A DNA stretch of 64,000 nt from the NCBI GenBank assembly GCA_025360225.1, contig JANYCN010000013.1, positions 62,001 to 126,000 on the forward strand. The letters are read 5' to 3'. This document shows, piece after piece, positions 24,122 through 32,798 of this stretch. Position numbers and translations under genes: made by a program. The first letter of the stretch is position 1; every line of letters begins with the position of its first letter. Source of the DNA: Actinomycetes bacterium. GTDB lineage: Bacteria > Actinomycetota > Thermoleophilia > Gaiellales > F1-60-MAGs149. Under the pieces are notes generated by a model. That model ran no database searches, was not told the DNA's origin, and was given only the letters and a program-made list of their open reading frames with translations.

Positions 24122-25660
24122 CTACCACGATGCGCGGGGGCGATGAGCGCTGCGACCCGATGCCGGGTTACCGCGGCGAGCCCGAACCGCTCCGATCGCA
24201 CCCGACGCCGCGGTGCCCATCGGGACGTCGCGGAGGAGCTCGACGATCTCGGCGCGGTCGAGGGTCTCTGACGCGAGAAGCGCCGTGACGATCCGATCGA
24301 GCGCGTCGCGGTTCTCCGCGACGTGGTCAACGGCTCGCGCGTATGCTCGGTCGGCGATCCGAGCCTGCTCGGCGTCGCGCATCCTCTTCGTCTCCTCCGA
24401 CAGCGCGTAGTCGGTGGCGCGGATCGTACGGGAGGTCACCGTCTCGCCCATCCCCCAGTCGAACACCATCAGCCGCGTCAGCTCGGTGACCCGCTCGAGG
24501 TCGCTCCCGGCTGCGTTCGAGACCGAGCCGAACACGACCTCCTCCGCTGCGCGACCGCCAAGCAGCATCATCACCTCCGCGACGAGCTCGTCGCGGGTGG
24601 AGATGTGGCGGTCGATCTCAGGCAGGTCGAGCACGTAGCCAAGCGCCTCACCGCGCGGCACGATGGTGATGCGATGCAGGCCGTCCGAACGACCGTTCAG
24701 GTGCGCGACGAGGGCGTGGCCGGCCTCGTGGTATGCCACAACCCGCTTCTCGCTGTCGCCCATGGCGATGCGGGACGCGAGTCCGGTGAGCACCCGTTCG
24801 AGGGCCCAGTCAAGGTCGCGGTGCTCGATCCGCTCGGCGTGGCGCCGCCCGGCGTAGATCGCCGCCTCGTTGCAGATGTTCTCGAGGTCAGCTCCCGCGA
24901 GGCCAGCGGTCTGGCGCGCGATCAGCTCAAGGTCGGCATCGGCCGCCAGCGGCTTCGTCCTCGTGTGGACTGCGAGGATCGCCTTGCGTCCGGCAAGATC
25001 GGGCGGAGCGACGAAGATCTGCCGGTCAAAGCGGCCCGGGCGGAGCAACGCGCGGTCGAGGACGTCGATCCGGTTTGAGGCCGCGATGACGACGACGCGC
25101 CCGGAGGCAACGAACCCGTCCATCTCGACCAGCAGCTGGTTCAACGTCTGGTCGCGCTCGTTGTTCAACCCGGTGCCGCGCTGTCCGCCGACCGCGTCAA
25201 GCTCGTCGAGGAACACGATCGCCGGGGCGTTCTTCCGCGCCGCCTTGAACAGCTGACGGATCCGCGCCGCTCCGGCGCCACCGAAGATCTCCACGAACGA
25301 CGACGCTGACTGCGCGTAGAACGCCGCGCCAGCCTCGTGTGCGACGGCCTTCGCGAGCAGGGTCTTCCCCGTTCCGGGCGGGCCGTAGAGCAGCACGCCC
25401 TTCGGGCCGCGTGCACCGAGCCGCTCAAAGCGTTCAGGGTCGCGCAGGAAGTCGACGACCTCGCGCAGCTCCTCCTTCGCCTCATCAAGACCGGCGACCT
25501 TGTCCCACGGCACCGAGGACGCCGCGTCGGGTCGCACTGCCTCGGCCCGCGTGCGCGGGATCGCCGCAGCGGCGCGCCACATCAGGTAGACGAGGGCGAG
25601 CAGGAGGAGGATCGGGAGCCACGTGAGCGCAGCCTCGCGCAGGAGGGCAAGGATTTCCAC
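24122..25660 (-). CDS. Short FtsH-like AAA+ zinc metalloprotease
   Basis: 512 residues. A single N-terminal membrane helix (WLPILLLLALVYLMWRAAAA) is followed directly by the AAA domain: Walker A YGPPGTGKTLLAKAVAHEAG, Walker B IVFLDELDAVG, second region of homology RALLRPGRFDRQ. The zinc site is HEAGH at 311-315, with the third ligand region GSDLERVTELTR. The periplasmic domain and second membrane helix of normal FtsH are missing. It probably degrades membrane or soluble proteins from the cytoplasmic side. GTG 25660 has a leaderless box (25667-25672). A housekeeping ftsH is probably elsewhere. Confidence 0.88.
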   Translation of the reverse strand: MEILALLREAALTWLPILLLLALVYLMWRAAAAIPRTRAEAVRPDAASSVPWDKVAGLDEAKEELREVVDFLRDPERFERLGARGPKGVLLYGPPGTGKTLLAKAVAHEAGAAFYAQSASSFVEIFGGAGAARIRQLFKAARKNAPAIVFLDELDAVGGQRGTGLNNERDQTLNQLLVEMDGFVASGRVVVIAASNRIDVLDRALLRPGRFDRQIFVAPPDLAGRKAILAVHTRTKPLAADADLELIARQTAGLAGADLENICNEAAIYAGRRHAERIEHRDLDWALERVLTGLASRIAMGDSEKRVVAYHEAGHALVAHLNGRSDGLHRITIVPRGEALGYVLDLPEIDRHISTRDELVAEVMMLLGGRAAEEVVFGSVSNAAGSDLERVTELTRLMVFDWGMGETVTSRTIRATDYALSEETKRMRDAEQARIADRAYARAVDHVAENRDALDRIVTALLASETLDRAEIVELLRDVPMGTAASGAIGAVRARRGNPASGRSAHRPRASW

Positions 25661-25666
25661 AGCACG

Positions 25667-25672
25667 AGCCTA
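25667..25672 (-). promoter_or_regulatory. Leaderless -10 box (TAGGCT) of the FtsH-like gene
   Basis: Minus-strand TAGGCT, then six bases CGTGCT, then GTG 25660. It lies in the 70-bp divergent region shared with the aminotransferase at 25731. Confidence 0.5.
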
Positions 25673-25717
25673 CTCCGTGCTAGCCGTGGCGAAACCCCCC
25701 GAACGGGGTGGGTCGGC

Positions 25718-25723
25718 GACAAT
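25718..25723 (+). promoter_or_regulatory. Leaderless -10 box (GACAAT) of the aminotransferase gene
   Basis: GACAAT ends 7 bases before ATG 25731. No ribosome-binding site precedes the ATG. Divergent to the box at 25667-25672. Confidence 0.4.
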
Positions 25724-25730
25724 TCCTCAG

Positions 25731-26852
25731 ATGCCCATTCCCGTCTTCACGATCGAGCGCTACTTCCAGCAGCACGAGTTCACCGCTCGACACCTTCTGT
25801 CCTCGTCAGACGCCGAGACGATCACGATGGCCGAGCTGGTCGCGAGCGCCGATGCCGAGACCGCCGAGATGTGGCGGACCCTTCGGCTCGGCTACACCGA
25901 GGTCACGGGACACCCCATGCTCCGCGCCGCCATCGCGGCGACCTACGACGGGGTCGAGCCGGATGAGGTGGTGGTGTTCTCCGGCGCCGAGGAGCCGATC
26001 CTCGCGATCGGGATGGCGCTCGTCGAGCCGGACGATCACATCGTCTGCATCACGCCCTGCTACCAGTCGCTGCACGAGGTCGCCCGGCACGCGGGCGCCG
26101 ACGTGACGCTCGTGCCGCTCTCCACCACCGGCGGACGCTGGCACCTCGACCTCGACGCGCTCCGCGACGGCGTCCGGTCGGGAGAGACGCGGATGATCGT
26201 CGTGAACGTGCCGAACAACCCGACCGGCTGGCTGCCGGATCCCGTCGAGTGGGCCGCGATCGTAGCGATCGCGAACGAGTGCGGGGCGCGGTTGGTGGCG
26301 GACGAGGTCTACCGCGGCATCGAGCTTGGCGACGCGAAGCGTCTCCAAGCCGCCGTCGAGTGCTCCCCACGCGCTCTCTCGATCGGCGTGCTGTCGAAGG
26401 CGCACGGGCTGCCCGGCCTGCGGATCGGCTGGGTCGCGTCGAAGGACCGCAAGGCCCTCGACGCGCTCGCCGGCTTCAAGCACTACGCGACGATCTGCGC
26501 GTCCGCGCCGAGCGAGGTGCTGGCGATCATGGCGCTTCGCATCGGCGACCGGTTGATCGCCCGCAACGCCGAGCTCGCACGACACCACGCAGACGAGCTC
26601 ATCGCGTTCGTCGCCCGCTCCGGCGGTCGCTACTCGCTCACCCCACCGGTTGGCGGCACGGTCGCCTTCCCGGCCCTCACGACGGGCGAGCCGGTTGGCA
26701 CCTTCTGCTCGCGTCTCATGCGAGACCACGGCCTGTTGCTCCTACCAGGGACGACGTTTGACTGGCCAGGCGAGCACTTCCGCATCGGGTTCGGGCGTGC
26801 CGACTTCAACGCCTGCCTTGCTCGCTTGGAGGAGCTCGGCGACGCAACGTAG
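25731..26852 (+). CDS. PLP-dependent class I/II aminotransferase
   Basis: 373 residues. Fold-type I features: VVVFSGAEEPILAIGMALVE, NVPNNPTGWLPDP (substrate-binding Asn), LVADEVYRGIELGD (Asp/Tyr of the cofactor site), and Schiff-base lysine in IGVLSKAHGLPGLRIGW. It ends with a small domain (LPGTTFDWPGEHFRIGFGRA). The short N-terminus and overall length resemble capreomycidine-synthase- or arginine/aspartate-type enzymes, but the substrate cannot be assigned. It runs towards the nicotinate phosphoribosyltransferase gene; 4 bases separate the two stops. Confidence 0.85.
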   Translation: MPIPVFTIERYFQQHEFTARHLLSSSDAETITMAELVASADAETAEMWRTLRLGYTEVTGHPMLRAAIAATYDGVEPDEVVVFSGAEEPILAIGMALVEPDDHIVCITPCYQSLHEVARHAGADVTLVPLSTTGGRWHLDLDALRDGVRSGETRMIVVNVPNNPTGWLPDPVEWAAIVAIANECGARLVADEVYRGIELGDAKRLQAAVECSPRALSIGVLSKAHGLPGLRIGWVASKDRKALDALAGFKHYATICASAPSEVLAIMALRIGDRLIARNAELARHHADELIAFVARSGGRYSLTPPVGGTVAFPALTTGEPVGTFCSRLMRDHGLLLLPGTTFDWPGEHFRIGFGRADFNACLARLEELGDAT

Positions 26853-26856
26853 AGCG

Positions 26857-27954
26857 TCAGTCGACCCGCTCGAGGCGCGGGTTCGGCATCACGGGACGCC
26901 CCGCCTTGCCACACGCAACGCCGTCAACGAGCACGACATCGGCGGTGAAGTCGTTCTCGCCACGGATCAGGCCAGAGCCGACGCCGTAGCTATCGACCGG
27001 CACCCCGGCGTCCTCGAATGCGCGGATCTTCTCGACGGTGAACCCGCCTGACGCGACGATGCGCACGTCGGCGCGGCCGGCCTCGTCCAGCGCGTTGCGC
27101 ACGTTCCATACGAGCTGCGGGTTGACTCCACGCGGATCGAACGCGCCCATCTGCGGCCACAACGACGAGTCGACCATGGTGTTCGACGTGTCGAGCCGTA
27201 CGCCCCACAACCGCGACCCGAGCGCCTCCGCGACCGCGAGCGCCGTGCCGACGCAGTCGTTCTCGAAGTCGACGAGCACGACGATGTTCACCTCCGCCCC
27301 AACGAGGTCAGCGAACGCCCTGGCGGCCTTCACCGTGTCGCCGTGGTACGCGGCGATCAGCCCGTGCGGCACCGTCCCGATGCCGCGACCTCCCCACCAC
27401 GAGGCCTGGGCGTCGGTCGAGACACCGATCGCGCCCGCGATGTGAGCAGCGTAGCCGTCGCCGGTCTGCACGCGGTAGTGGTCGTGCCGGGCTGGGAAGT
27501 AGAGGATCGGCTTGCCGCGCGCCGCCTGTACGACCTGGTGTACGTTCGTCGCGATCAGGGTGCGGCGCGCGAGGCCACCGAGGTACGTCGTCTCCAGGTG
27601 GCAGAAGAGGCTGTAGTCACCCTCGATCGTCAGCACGGTCTCCCACGGAGCGATCTCGTCGCCATCGTGAAGCGCGCAAACCTCGAGCTGCGCGAACCCT
27701 GGCTCCCACGAACCGTCGGCCCGCGAGCGCCCGGAGCACTCGCGCAGGATCGCGATCGCCTCATCGAGCCCGCCGAGCACGGCAGTTCGCCGTTGGAACA
27801 CCTGCATCAACACGTGCGGACGATGCCCGTCGCTCTCCAGCACCGCCTTGGTGCTGTTGAAGTACTGGTCCGTGTAGTACCCAGCCCGGATCTTCTCGAC
27901 CGGCAGGTCGAAGACGTCGGAGGGGAGGCGGACCCGGCGGCTTGTCGCGCTCAC
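26857..27954 (-). CDS. Nicotinate phosphoribosyltransferase family protein
   Basis: 365 residues from GTG 27954. The type II phosphoribosyltransferase fold is visible: DLPVEKIRAGYYTDQYFNST at the N-terminus, LARRTLIATNVHQVV, FPARHDHYRVQTGDGYAA, GTVPHGLIAAYHGDTVKAAR, VDFENDCVGTALAV and the barrel end DVRIVASGGFTVEKI with VDSYGVGSGLI. These enzymes join nicotinate (or quinolinate) to PRPP for NAD synthesis; the sequence is of the divergent archaeal/actinobacterial salvage branch. Starts further upstream would overlap the divergent gene at 27986, so GTG 27954 is preferred. Confidence 0.83.
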   Translation of the reverse strand: MSATSRRVRLPSDVFDLPVEKIRAGYYTDQYFNSTKAVLESDGHRPHVLMQVFQRRTAVLGGLDEAIAILRECSGRSRADGSWEPGFAQLEVCALHDGDEIAPWETVLTIEGDYSLFCHLETTYLGGLARRTLIATNVHQVVQAARGKPILYFPARHDHYRVQTGDGYAAHIAGAIGVSTDAQASWWGGRGIGTVPHGLIAAYHGDTVKAARAFADLVGAEVNIVVLVDFENDCVGTALAVAEALGSRLWGVRLDTSNTMVDSSLWPQMGAFDPRGVNPQLVWNVRNALDEAGRADVRIVASGGFTVEKIRAFEDAGVPVDSYGVGSGLIRGENDFTADVVLVDGVACGKAGRPVMPNPRLERVD

Positions 27955-27973
27955 GGTTCCGGGATGGTACGCA

Positions 27974-27979
27974 GATACT
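27974..27979 (+). promoter_or_regulatory. Leaderless -10 box (GATACT) of the class III aminotransferase
   Basis: GATACT ends 6 bases before ATG 27986 in the 31-base divergent gap. No ribosome-binding site. Confidence 0.4.
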
Positions 27980-27985
27980 ACGGAC

Positions 27986-29308
27986 ATGTCCGCCGACAAC
28001 CACGACTACTCGCTGAGCGCCACGCCGCACGCCCGCCTGCCGATGGCGGTGCGTGCGAGCGGTTGCCGCATCTGGGATCGCGACGGCAACGAGCACATCG
28101 ACGCTTGTGGTGGGGCGATGGTGATGAGCCTCGGTCATTGCCATCCCCGCCTGATCGAGGCGGCACGCCGTCAGCTCGACCAGCTGACCTTCACCTACCG
28201 CTTCTCGTTCGCCAACGAGCCGCTGGTGGAGCTCGCGGCGCTCGTGCGCGAGATCGCACCGATGGACCGCGCGTGGAGCTTCTTCAACTCGTCCGGGTCG
28301 GAGTCGATCGAGTCGGCGATTCACCTCGCCATCCTGTACTGGCAGCACCTCGGCCGACCGGAGAAGACCGGGCTCGTCTCACGCTTCCCCAGCTTTCACG
28401 GCTCAACGCTCGGCGCGCTCGGGCTATCGGGCTCCCGGTGGCGCGCGCCGTTCGAGCCGGTGATCGCCAACCACGCCGTGGCGCAGGCGCCGTGCTCGGA
28501 CATCCGCGCTCGGCGCACGCAAGCCGAGGAGCTCGCGTTCGGGCTCACGCAGATCGAGCAAGCGATCCTCACACGCGGCGCCGACCGCGTCGCCGCGGTG
28601 TTCATCGAGCCGATCTCCGGAGCGAGCGGCGCGGCGATCGTGCCGCCAGAGGGCTACCTGCAGGGCGTCCGAGCGATCTGCGACCGCCACGATGTGCTGC
28701 TGATCTGCGACGAGACGATCACCGGGTTCGGGCGTACGGGTGAGTGGTGGGGCGCGGATCACTGGGGTCTCAGGCCCGACATCCTGACGTTCGCGAAAGG
28801 CGTGACGAGCGGCGTCGTGCCGTTCTCCGGGATCGCCGTGTCCGATGAGATCGCGACCGTCTTTCAGGCCCGCGACGGGTTCGCCTGGGGCCACACGTTC
28901 TCGGGAAACCCGCTCGGCTGCGCGGTCGCGGCGGAGACGATCCGGACGATCGGGGAGGAGGGCCTGATCTACCGCAGCCGCGAGCTCGGTGCGCGACTCC
29001 GCGAAGGCGTCGAGGCGATCGCGGCCGACTCCGAGATGATCGGTCAGGTACGCGGGAGGGGACTACTGGTGGGGATGGAGCTCGTTACTGACCGGGACAC
29101 CCTCACGCCGCTACCGGACGGATCGGCGTACCTGACGCGCCTCGCGCGAGAGCAGGGCTTGTTGATCTACAGCTGCCCGACACCGCTCAACGACATCGTT
29201 GTCGAGTCGGTGCTGCTCGCCCCGCCGCTGGTCGTCAGCGAGGACGACGTCGATGAGATCCTCGAACGTCTCGCGCGCGCTGTGACGTCCGCTACGCTGA
29301 GACGGTGA
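27986..29308 (+). CDS. Class III PLP-dependent aminotransferase
   Basis: 440 residues. Class III features: IWDRDGNEHIDACGGAMVMS, GHCHPRLIEAARRQLDQLTF, FFNSSGSESIESAI (phosphate-binding), FHGSTLGALGLSG, DVLLICDETITGFGRTGEWW with the PLP-ring Asp, and catalytic Lys in LTFAKGVTSG. C-terminal WGHTFSGNPLGCAVA is also typical. Relatives include omega-amino-acid:pyruvate, GABA and diaminopelargonate transaminases; the substrate is not determined. The stop overlaps the GTG of the next small gene, which suggests a functional link. Confidence 0.87.
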   Translation: MSADNHDYSLSATPHARLPMAVRASGCRIWDRDGNEHIDACGGAMVMSLGHCHPRLIEAARRQLDQLTFTYRFSFANEPLVELAALVREIAPMDRAWSFFNSSGSESIESAIHLAILYWQHLGRPEKTGLVSRFPSFHGSTLGALGLSGSRWRAPFEPVIANHAVAQAPCSDIRARRTQAEELAFGLTQIEQAILTRGADRVAAVFIEPISGASGAAIVPPEGYLQGVRAICDRHDVLLICDETITGFGRTGEWWGADHWGLRPDILTFAKGVTSGVVPFSGIAVSDEIATVFQARDGFAWGHTFSGNPLGCAVAAETIRTIGEEGLIYRSRELGARLREGVEAIAADSEMIGQVRGRGLLVGMELVTDRDTLTPLPDGSAYLTRLAREQGLLIYSCPTPLNDIVVESVLLAPPLVVSEDDVDEILERLARAVTSATLRR

Positions 29309-29598
29309 CGACGGACGACTACCGCGGCGACTACAACGACGCCGTGACGAAGGCGATCGATGGACGCGTTGGCTTCTACCCCGACTTCGACCAGAAGCGG
29401 CAGGAGGAGGTCTGGCGGCTGCTCTCGACCGACCGCGACCGCCTGCTGACGTTCTGCCGGCGCCACGCGATCACCGTCGGCAAGCTCGAGCTGCGTAAGA
29501 CCCTGAAGAGCCCGAAGCCGCTGTACGAGCTGATCGCCGTCGGTCGCGACGCCGAGACGATCCGCGAGTACCTCGGCGTCGAGCGCGTCCAGCAGTAG
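29305..29598 (+). CDS. Small conserved hypothetical protein
   Basis: 97 residues, soluble and basic. DYRGDYNDAVTKAIDGRVGF, FDQKRQEEVWRLLSTDRDRL, then LRKTLKSPKPLYELIAVGRD and ETIREYLGVERVQQ. No catalytic motif recognised. GTG 29305 overlaps the aminotransferase stop. Good codon use and coupling make it a real gene. Confidence 0.6.
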   Translation: MTTDDYRGDYNDAVTKAIDGRVGFYPDFDQKRQEEVWRLLSTDRDRLLTFCRRHAITVGKLELRKTLKSPKPLYELIAVGRDAETIREYLGVERVQQ

Positions 29599-29616
29599 CG
29601 CCGGTCTGACGGGCTC

Positions 29617-30138
29617 CTACGTGCGGCTGGTCGCCGGCTCAGCGCGGTCAGACCAGCGCCACACCGCGCAGCCGGCGACGATCGCCGCCGAGCCCGCGTA
29701 CATCGCCAGGCCATACGGCGAGGCGGTGTCGTGTCCATTTGCCACCCCGTGTCCGAGCATGAGGATCCAGGCGGCGTAGCCCGTGTAGTGGAATCGCCGC
29801 CACACGCCCTGCGGGATGACCTTCGCGCGACGAAGCCGAAACGAGAGCGGCAGCGCGACGACCAGCCAGAGCGCAATCACGCCGGCGAGCACGGCAGGAC
29901 GCGCCCCGATCCCCGCCAGGGTGGCGAGGTGGACGCGCGAGTAGTGGTCGAAGAGCAGCGCTGTGATGTGCGTCACGAGCGCGACCATGCCGACGATCGC
30001 GACGAACCGGTGCAGCTGCACCTGTGGCGCGGCAGGGCGGAACGCGCGCCCGGCAAGCATGATGCCCCACGCCACGACGACGGTGTAGGAGCCGAACGCG
30101 ACGAACGCGCTGGCGCGGGCGATCGACCAGAGAAGCAT
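29617..30138 (-). CDS. Ferric-reductase-like transmembrane haem protein
   Basis: 173 residues, five membrane helices. The ferric-reductase/MsrQ-like domain is seen in the spaced histidines: VQLHRFVAIVGMVALVTHIT (two His on one helix), VWRRFHYTGYAAWILMLGHG (two more). Such proteins hold two b-haems and move electrons across the membrane. No flavin domain follows, so the partner is unknown; the MsrQ type is one possibility. The start overlaps the stop of the 30138-30644 gene (TGATG), placing both in one unit. Confidence 0.75.
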   Translation of the reverse strand: MLLWSIARASAFVAFGSYTVVVAWGIMLAGRAFRPAAPQVQLHRFVAIVGMVALVTHITALLFDHYSRVHLATLAGIGARPAVLAGVIALWLVVALPLSFRLRRAKVIPQGVWRRFHYTGYAAWILMLGHGVANGHDTASPYGLAMYAGSAAIVAGCAVWRWSDRAEPATSRT

Positions 30139-30644
30139 CAGCTGGTCTGCGTCACGGGCCCGGCGCTCGACGCGACGGCGATCACGCGCGCCGCCGCCGG
30201 GGCAGCGGTGGCCTGCTGGACGGACGCGAGCTGGAGCGCCGCCGCAGCCACCCGCGCCTTGCGCAAGGCCGCGGCGTGTAGCTGGGCCTTCGTCGACTTC
30301 ACGAGCTGGTTGTAGCGTCGGACGAGGCGGGCGTTCTCGGCGGCCAGCGCAGCATCGCGGGCCGCCGTCTGGTTGAGCGCTGCCTGCATCTGGGCAAGCT
30401 GCAGCTCGATCCGGGTCTGACGTCTCGCCCCAGCGTCGGCGGAGGCTCCGGCGTTGAACGTGTAGGCGAGCGAGCCGCCTGAGAGCAGCGCCGCGACGAC
30501 GATCGCCACGCGCAGCGGGTGGTTCGTTGAGCGACGCGCGCCGGAGGGAGCCGACGCGCGCCGGGGCGGCGGCGGCGTGAAGTGGAATGCCAGCTCAGCG
30601 TCAAGGTCACGCGAGGGCCGTGTAGGGGTGGTTGGCATGCACAC
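30138..30644 (-). CDS. Membrane-anchored coiled-coil protein
   Basis: 168 residues. Pro/Arg-rich cytoplasmic N-terminus (~45 residues), one membrane helix (LRVAIVVAALLSGGSLAYTF), then an Ala/Gln-rich coiled coil (RIELQLAQMQAALNQTAARD, ALAAENARLVRRYNQLVKS). No family recognised. Start is GTG 30644 or ATG 30638. It precedes the ferric-reductase-like gene and could be its extracytoplasmic partner, which is speculation. Confidence 0.6.
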   Translation of the reverse strand: MCMPTTPTRPSRDLDAELAFHFTPPPPRRASAPSGARRSTNHPLRVAIVVAALLSGGSLAYTFNAGASADAGARRQTRIELQLAQMQAALNQTAARDAALAAENARLVRRYNQLVKSTKAQLHAAALRKARVAAAALQLASVQQATAAPAAARVIAVASSAGPVTQTS

Positions 30645-30697
30645 GGCACCGTAGGCAGCGCACGTGACAACCGCGTAAGCGTTCGATGAGACAGCGC

Positions 30698-32065
30698 TTA
30701 GGCTTCGCCCAGCGGCAGCCAGATGGTGAACGTCGCCCCTTCACCCGGAACGCTCGCAGCGGAGATCACGCCGCCGTGAGCCTCGACGATCGACCGGCAG
30801 ATTGCCAGGCCGAGCCCGGCGCCGCCCGTGTCGCGCCGGCGCGCGGCATCCGCCCGTGTGAACCGGTCAAACAGCGTCGGTAACACGGCGGCCGGGATGC
30901 CTTCGCCGTTGTCGGCGACGACGATCGCGACCTCCCCCGGTCGACGGGACGCGCCCAGCACGACGCGCCCACCGGCCCGCGTGTGACGCACGGCGTTGGC
31001 GAGGAGGTTCAGGAGGACCTGGTCGAGGGCGTCTCGGTCGGCATGCAACACCACGTCCGCCTCAGGGTCGATGACGACGGAAAACCGCCGGTCGCCCAGG
31101 TGGGAGGCGCGATCCGCCGCCTCGTGCAGCAGCTCTCCGAGCCGCATCGGCCGCACGTCCGTCAGGCCGGCGCTGTCGAGCCGGGCGAGCCGGAGCAGCG
31201 ACGTGACGACCTTGCCCATGCGCCCCAGCTCCTCGACGGCAAGGCTGATCGCGGCACGGGTCTCATCAGGCGTCGCGTCCCGCTGCAGCTGCAGGACCTC
31301 GAGGTGACCGCGGGCGATCGTCAGTGGCGTCCGAAGCTCGTGCGACGCGTCCTGCACGAAGCGGCGCTGCGCGACGAACGCCTCCTGAAGCCGCTCCAGC
31401 ATTGCATCGATGGCGTCGGCGACGACAGCGATCTCCGCGCCCTTGATGTCATGACCGATGCGCTGGTCGAGATCGCCGGCGGTGACATCAGCCGCCCGCC
31501 GCGCGATCTGCACGAGCGGCCGCAACGCCCGATGAACGGCGAACCATGCGACGAGTAGGGTGAGGACGAGGCCGGCGCTGCCGATCTCGAACATCCGCAC
31601 GAGCAGGCTGCGCAGCTCGGCCTTGGCCTTGTCGGTCGGCACGGCGGCGACGGCGACGAGCCTGCCGTCGGACGAGCGGATGACCGCGACGGAGTACTCG
31701 CCGCCTGCGAGCTCGACCTCTCGCACACCGGCATGGGTCGTGTCGACGACGGCGAGGCGGCGCGCGCGCTCACGGTTGATCAGAGCGCGCCCGTCCCTTG
31801 GGACGATCAGGAGCAGGTTCGATGACTCCGACCGCGCGGCCAGGTAGCGCTCGACGTCCGGCCCGAGCGCGGAGCCGTCCGTGGCAGGCTTGCGCGCCGC
31901 GTCGAGCACGCCGGTGGCGGACTGCCGAGCCTCCTCACTGAGCCGTGCGCCGACGTCTCGCTGCTCGATCAGGTACACGGCGCCCATGCACACGACGATC
32001 AGCCCACCGGCGAGGAGAGCGTAGAGGCCCGCGACACGGGTCCTGATCGAGCCCCGCGGCCTCAT
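30698..32065 (-). CDS. Two-component sensor histidine kinase (HAMP, HisKA)
   Basis: 455 residues. Two membrane helices (VAGLYALLAGGLIVVCMGAV and IGSAGLVLTLLVAWFAVHRA) enclose a ~125-residue sensor domain. A HAMP segment (VQIARRAADVTAGDLDQRI) leads to the HisKA box RRFVQDASHELRTPLTIARG with the phospho-accepting His, then N box LNLLANAVRHT, G1 VVADNGEGIP, and G2 GGAGLGLAICRSIVEAHGG. The signal is unknown. ATG 32065 overlaps the response-regulator stop, a standard two-component operon (CusRS/BaeRS-like order). Confidence 0.93.
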   Translation of the reverse strand: MRPRGSIRTRVAGLYALLAGGLIVVCMGAVYLIEQRDVGARLSEEARQSATGVLDAARKPATDGSALGPDVERYLAARSESSNLLLIVPRDGRALINRERARRLAVVDTTHAGVREVELAGGEYSVAVIRSSDGRLVAVAAVPTDKAKAELRSLLVRMFEIGSAGLVLTLLVAWFAVHRALRPLVQIARRAADVTAGDLDQRIGHDIKGAEIAVVADAIDAMLERLQEAFVAQRRFVQDASHELRTPLTIARGHLEVLQLQRDATPDETRAAISLAVEELGRMGKVVTSLLRLARLDSAGLTDVRPMRLGELLHEAADRASHLGDRRFSVVIDPEADVVLHADRDALDQVLLNLLANAVRHTRAGGRVVLGASRRPGEVAIVVADNGEGIPAAVLPTLFDRFTRADAARRRDTGGAGLGLAICRSIVEAHGGVISAASVPGEGATFTIWLPLGEA

Positions 32066-32739
32066 CCGACGAAGCGGTAGCCCATTCCCCGGGCGGTCTC
32101 GATCATCGACGAGCCTTCGGTGATGTCGAGCTTGCCGCGGAGGTAGCCGATGTACACGTCGACGACGTTCGAGCGTGGATCAAAGGTGTATCCCCAGACC
32201 GCATCGAGTATCTGCTGGCGTGAGAGCACCTGTCGCGGGTGACGCATGAGGTAGCCGAGCAACGCGAACTCCCGCGTCGAGAGCGTCAGCGGCGTCTCGT
32301 CAACGGTCGCCTCACGTGCGAGCAGGTCGAGATGAACGCGCCCGACCTCGAGCGCGTCCGCCCGCGGCTCGCGCGCACCGCCGACCGAACGCAGGTGCGC
32401 CCGCACCCTGGCGGCGAGCTCAGCGAAGGCGAACGGCTTGACGACGTAGTCGGTGGCGCCGAGGTCGAGGCCACGTACGCGGTCCTCGACGTCGCCGCGC
32501 GCCGTGAGCATGATCACCGGCAGCGACGGGTCGATCGCCCGGATCGCCCCGAGCACCTCAAACCCGTCGGCGCCAGGAAGCATCACGTCGAGCAGGACGA
32601 GGTCAGGCGACGAGAAGACGAACCGCTCGACCGCGAGGTCGCCTCGTGGCTCGACCTCGACCACGTGGCCCTCGGCCTGCAGGCCTTTGACGACGAACGA
32701 GGCAATGCGTTCCTCGTCCTCCACAAGAAGGATCCTCAC
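32062..32739 (-). CDS. OmpR-family response regulator
   Basis: 225 residues from GTG 32739. Receiver domain VRILLVEDEERIASFVVKGL with the acidic pair, phosphorylated Asp in PDLVLLDVMLPGADGFEVL, and switch residues IMLTARG and DYVVKPFAF. C-terminal winged helix: LTLSTREFALLGYLMRHPRQ, LDAVWGYTFDPRSNVVDVYI, MIETARGMGYRF. It is the DNA-binding partner of the downstream histidine kinase. Divergent to proB with 59 bases between. Longer in-frame starts add sequence unlike the family. Confidence 0.92.
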   Translation of the reverse strand: MRILLVEDEERIASFVVKGLQAEGHVVEVEPRGDLAVERFVFSSPDLVLLDVMLPGADGFEVLGAIRAIDPSLPVIMLTARGDVEDRVRGLDLGATDYVVKPFAFAELAARVRAHLRSVGGAREPRADALEVGRVHLDLLAREATVDETPLTLSTREFALLGYLMRHPRQVLSRQQILDAVWGYTFDPRSNVVDVYIGYLRGKLDITEGSSMIETARGMGYRFVG

Positions 32740-32786
32740 ACGCTTAGCGTGCCAGATCGACGCAGGTTCGACCGGGAGGATCGCTG

Positions 32787-32792
32787 TAGTCT
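32787..32792 (+). promoter_or_regulatory. Leaderless -10 box (TAGTCT) of proB
   Basis: TAGTCT ends 6 bases before ATG 32799; no ribosome-binding site is present. This matches the leaderless arrangement at other genes of the window. Confidence 0.5.
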
Positions 32793-32798
32793 GCGCCA

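Noticed and set aside
23802-24128. Minus-strand open frame of 108 residues inside the inverted-repeat element
   Set aside because: It has no motif and its codons coincide with the perfect hairpins; the structure, not a protein, explains the sequence.
26857-27999. ATG at 27999 as start of nicotinate phosphoribosyltransferase
   Set aside because: It would overlap the coding region of the divergent aminotransferase and the added residues are not conserved; GTG 27954 is preferred.
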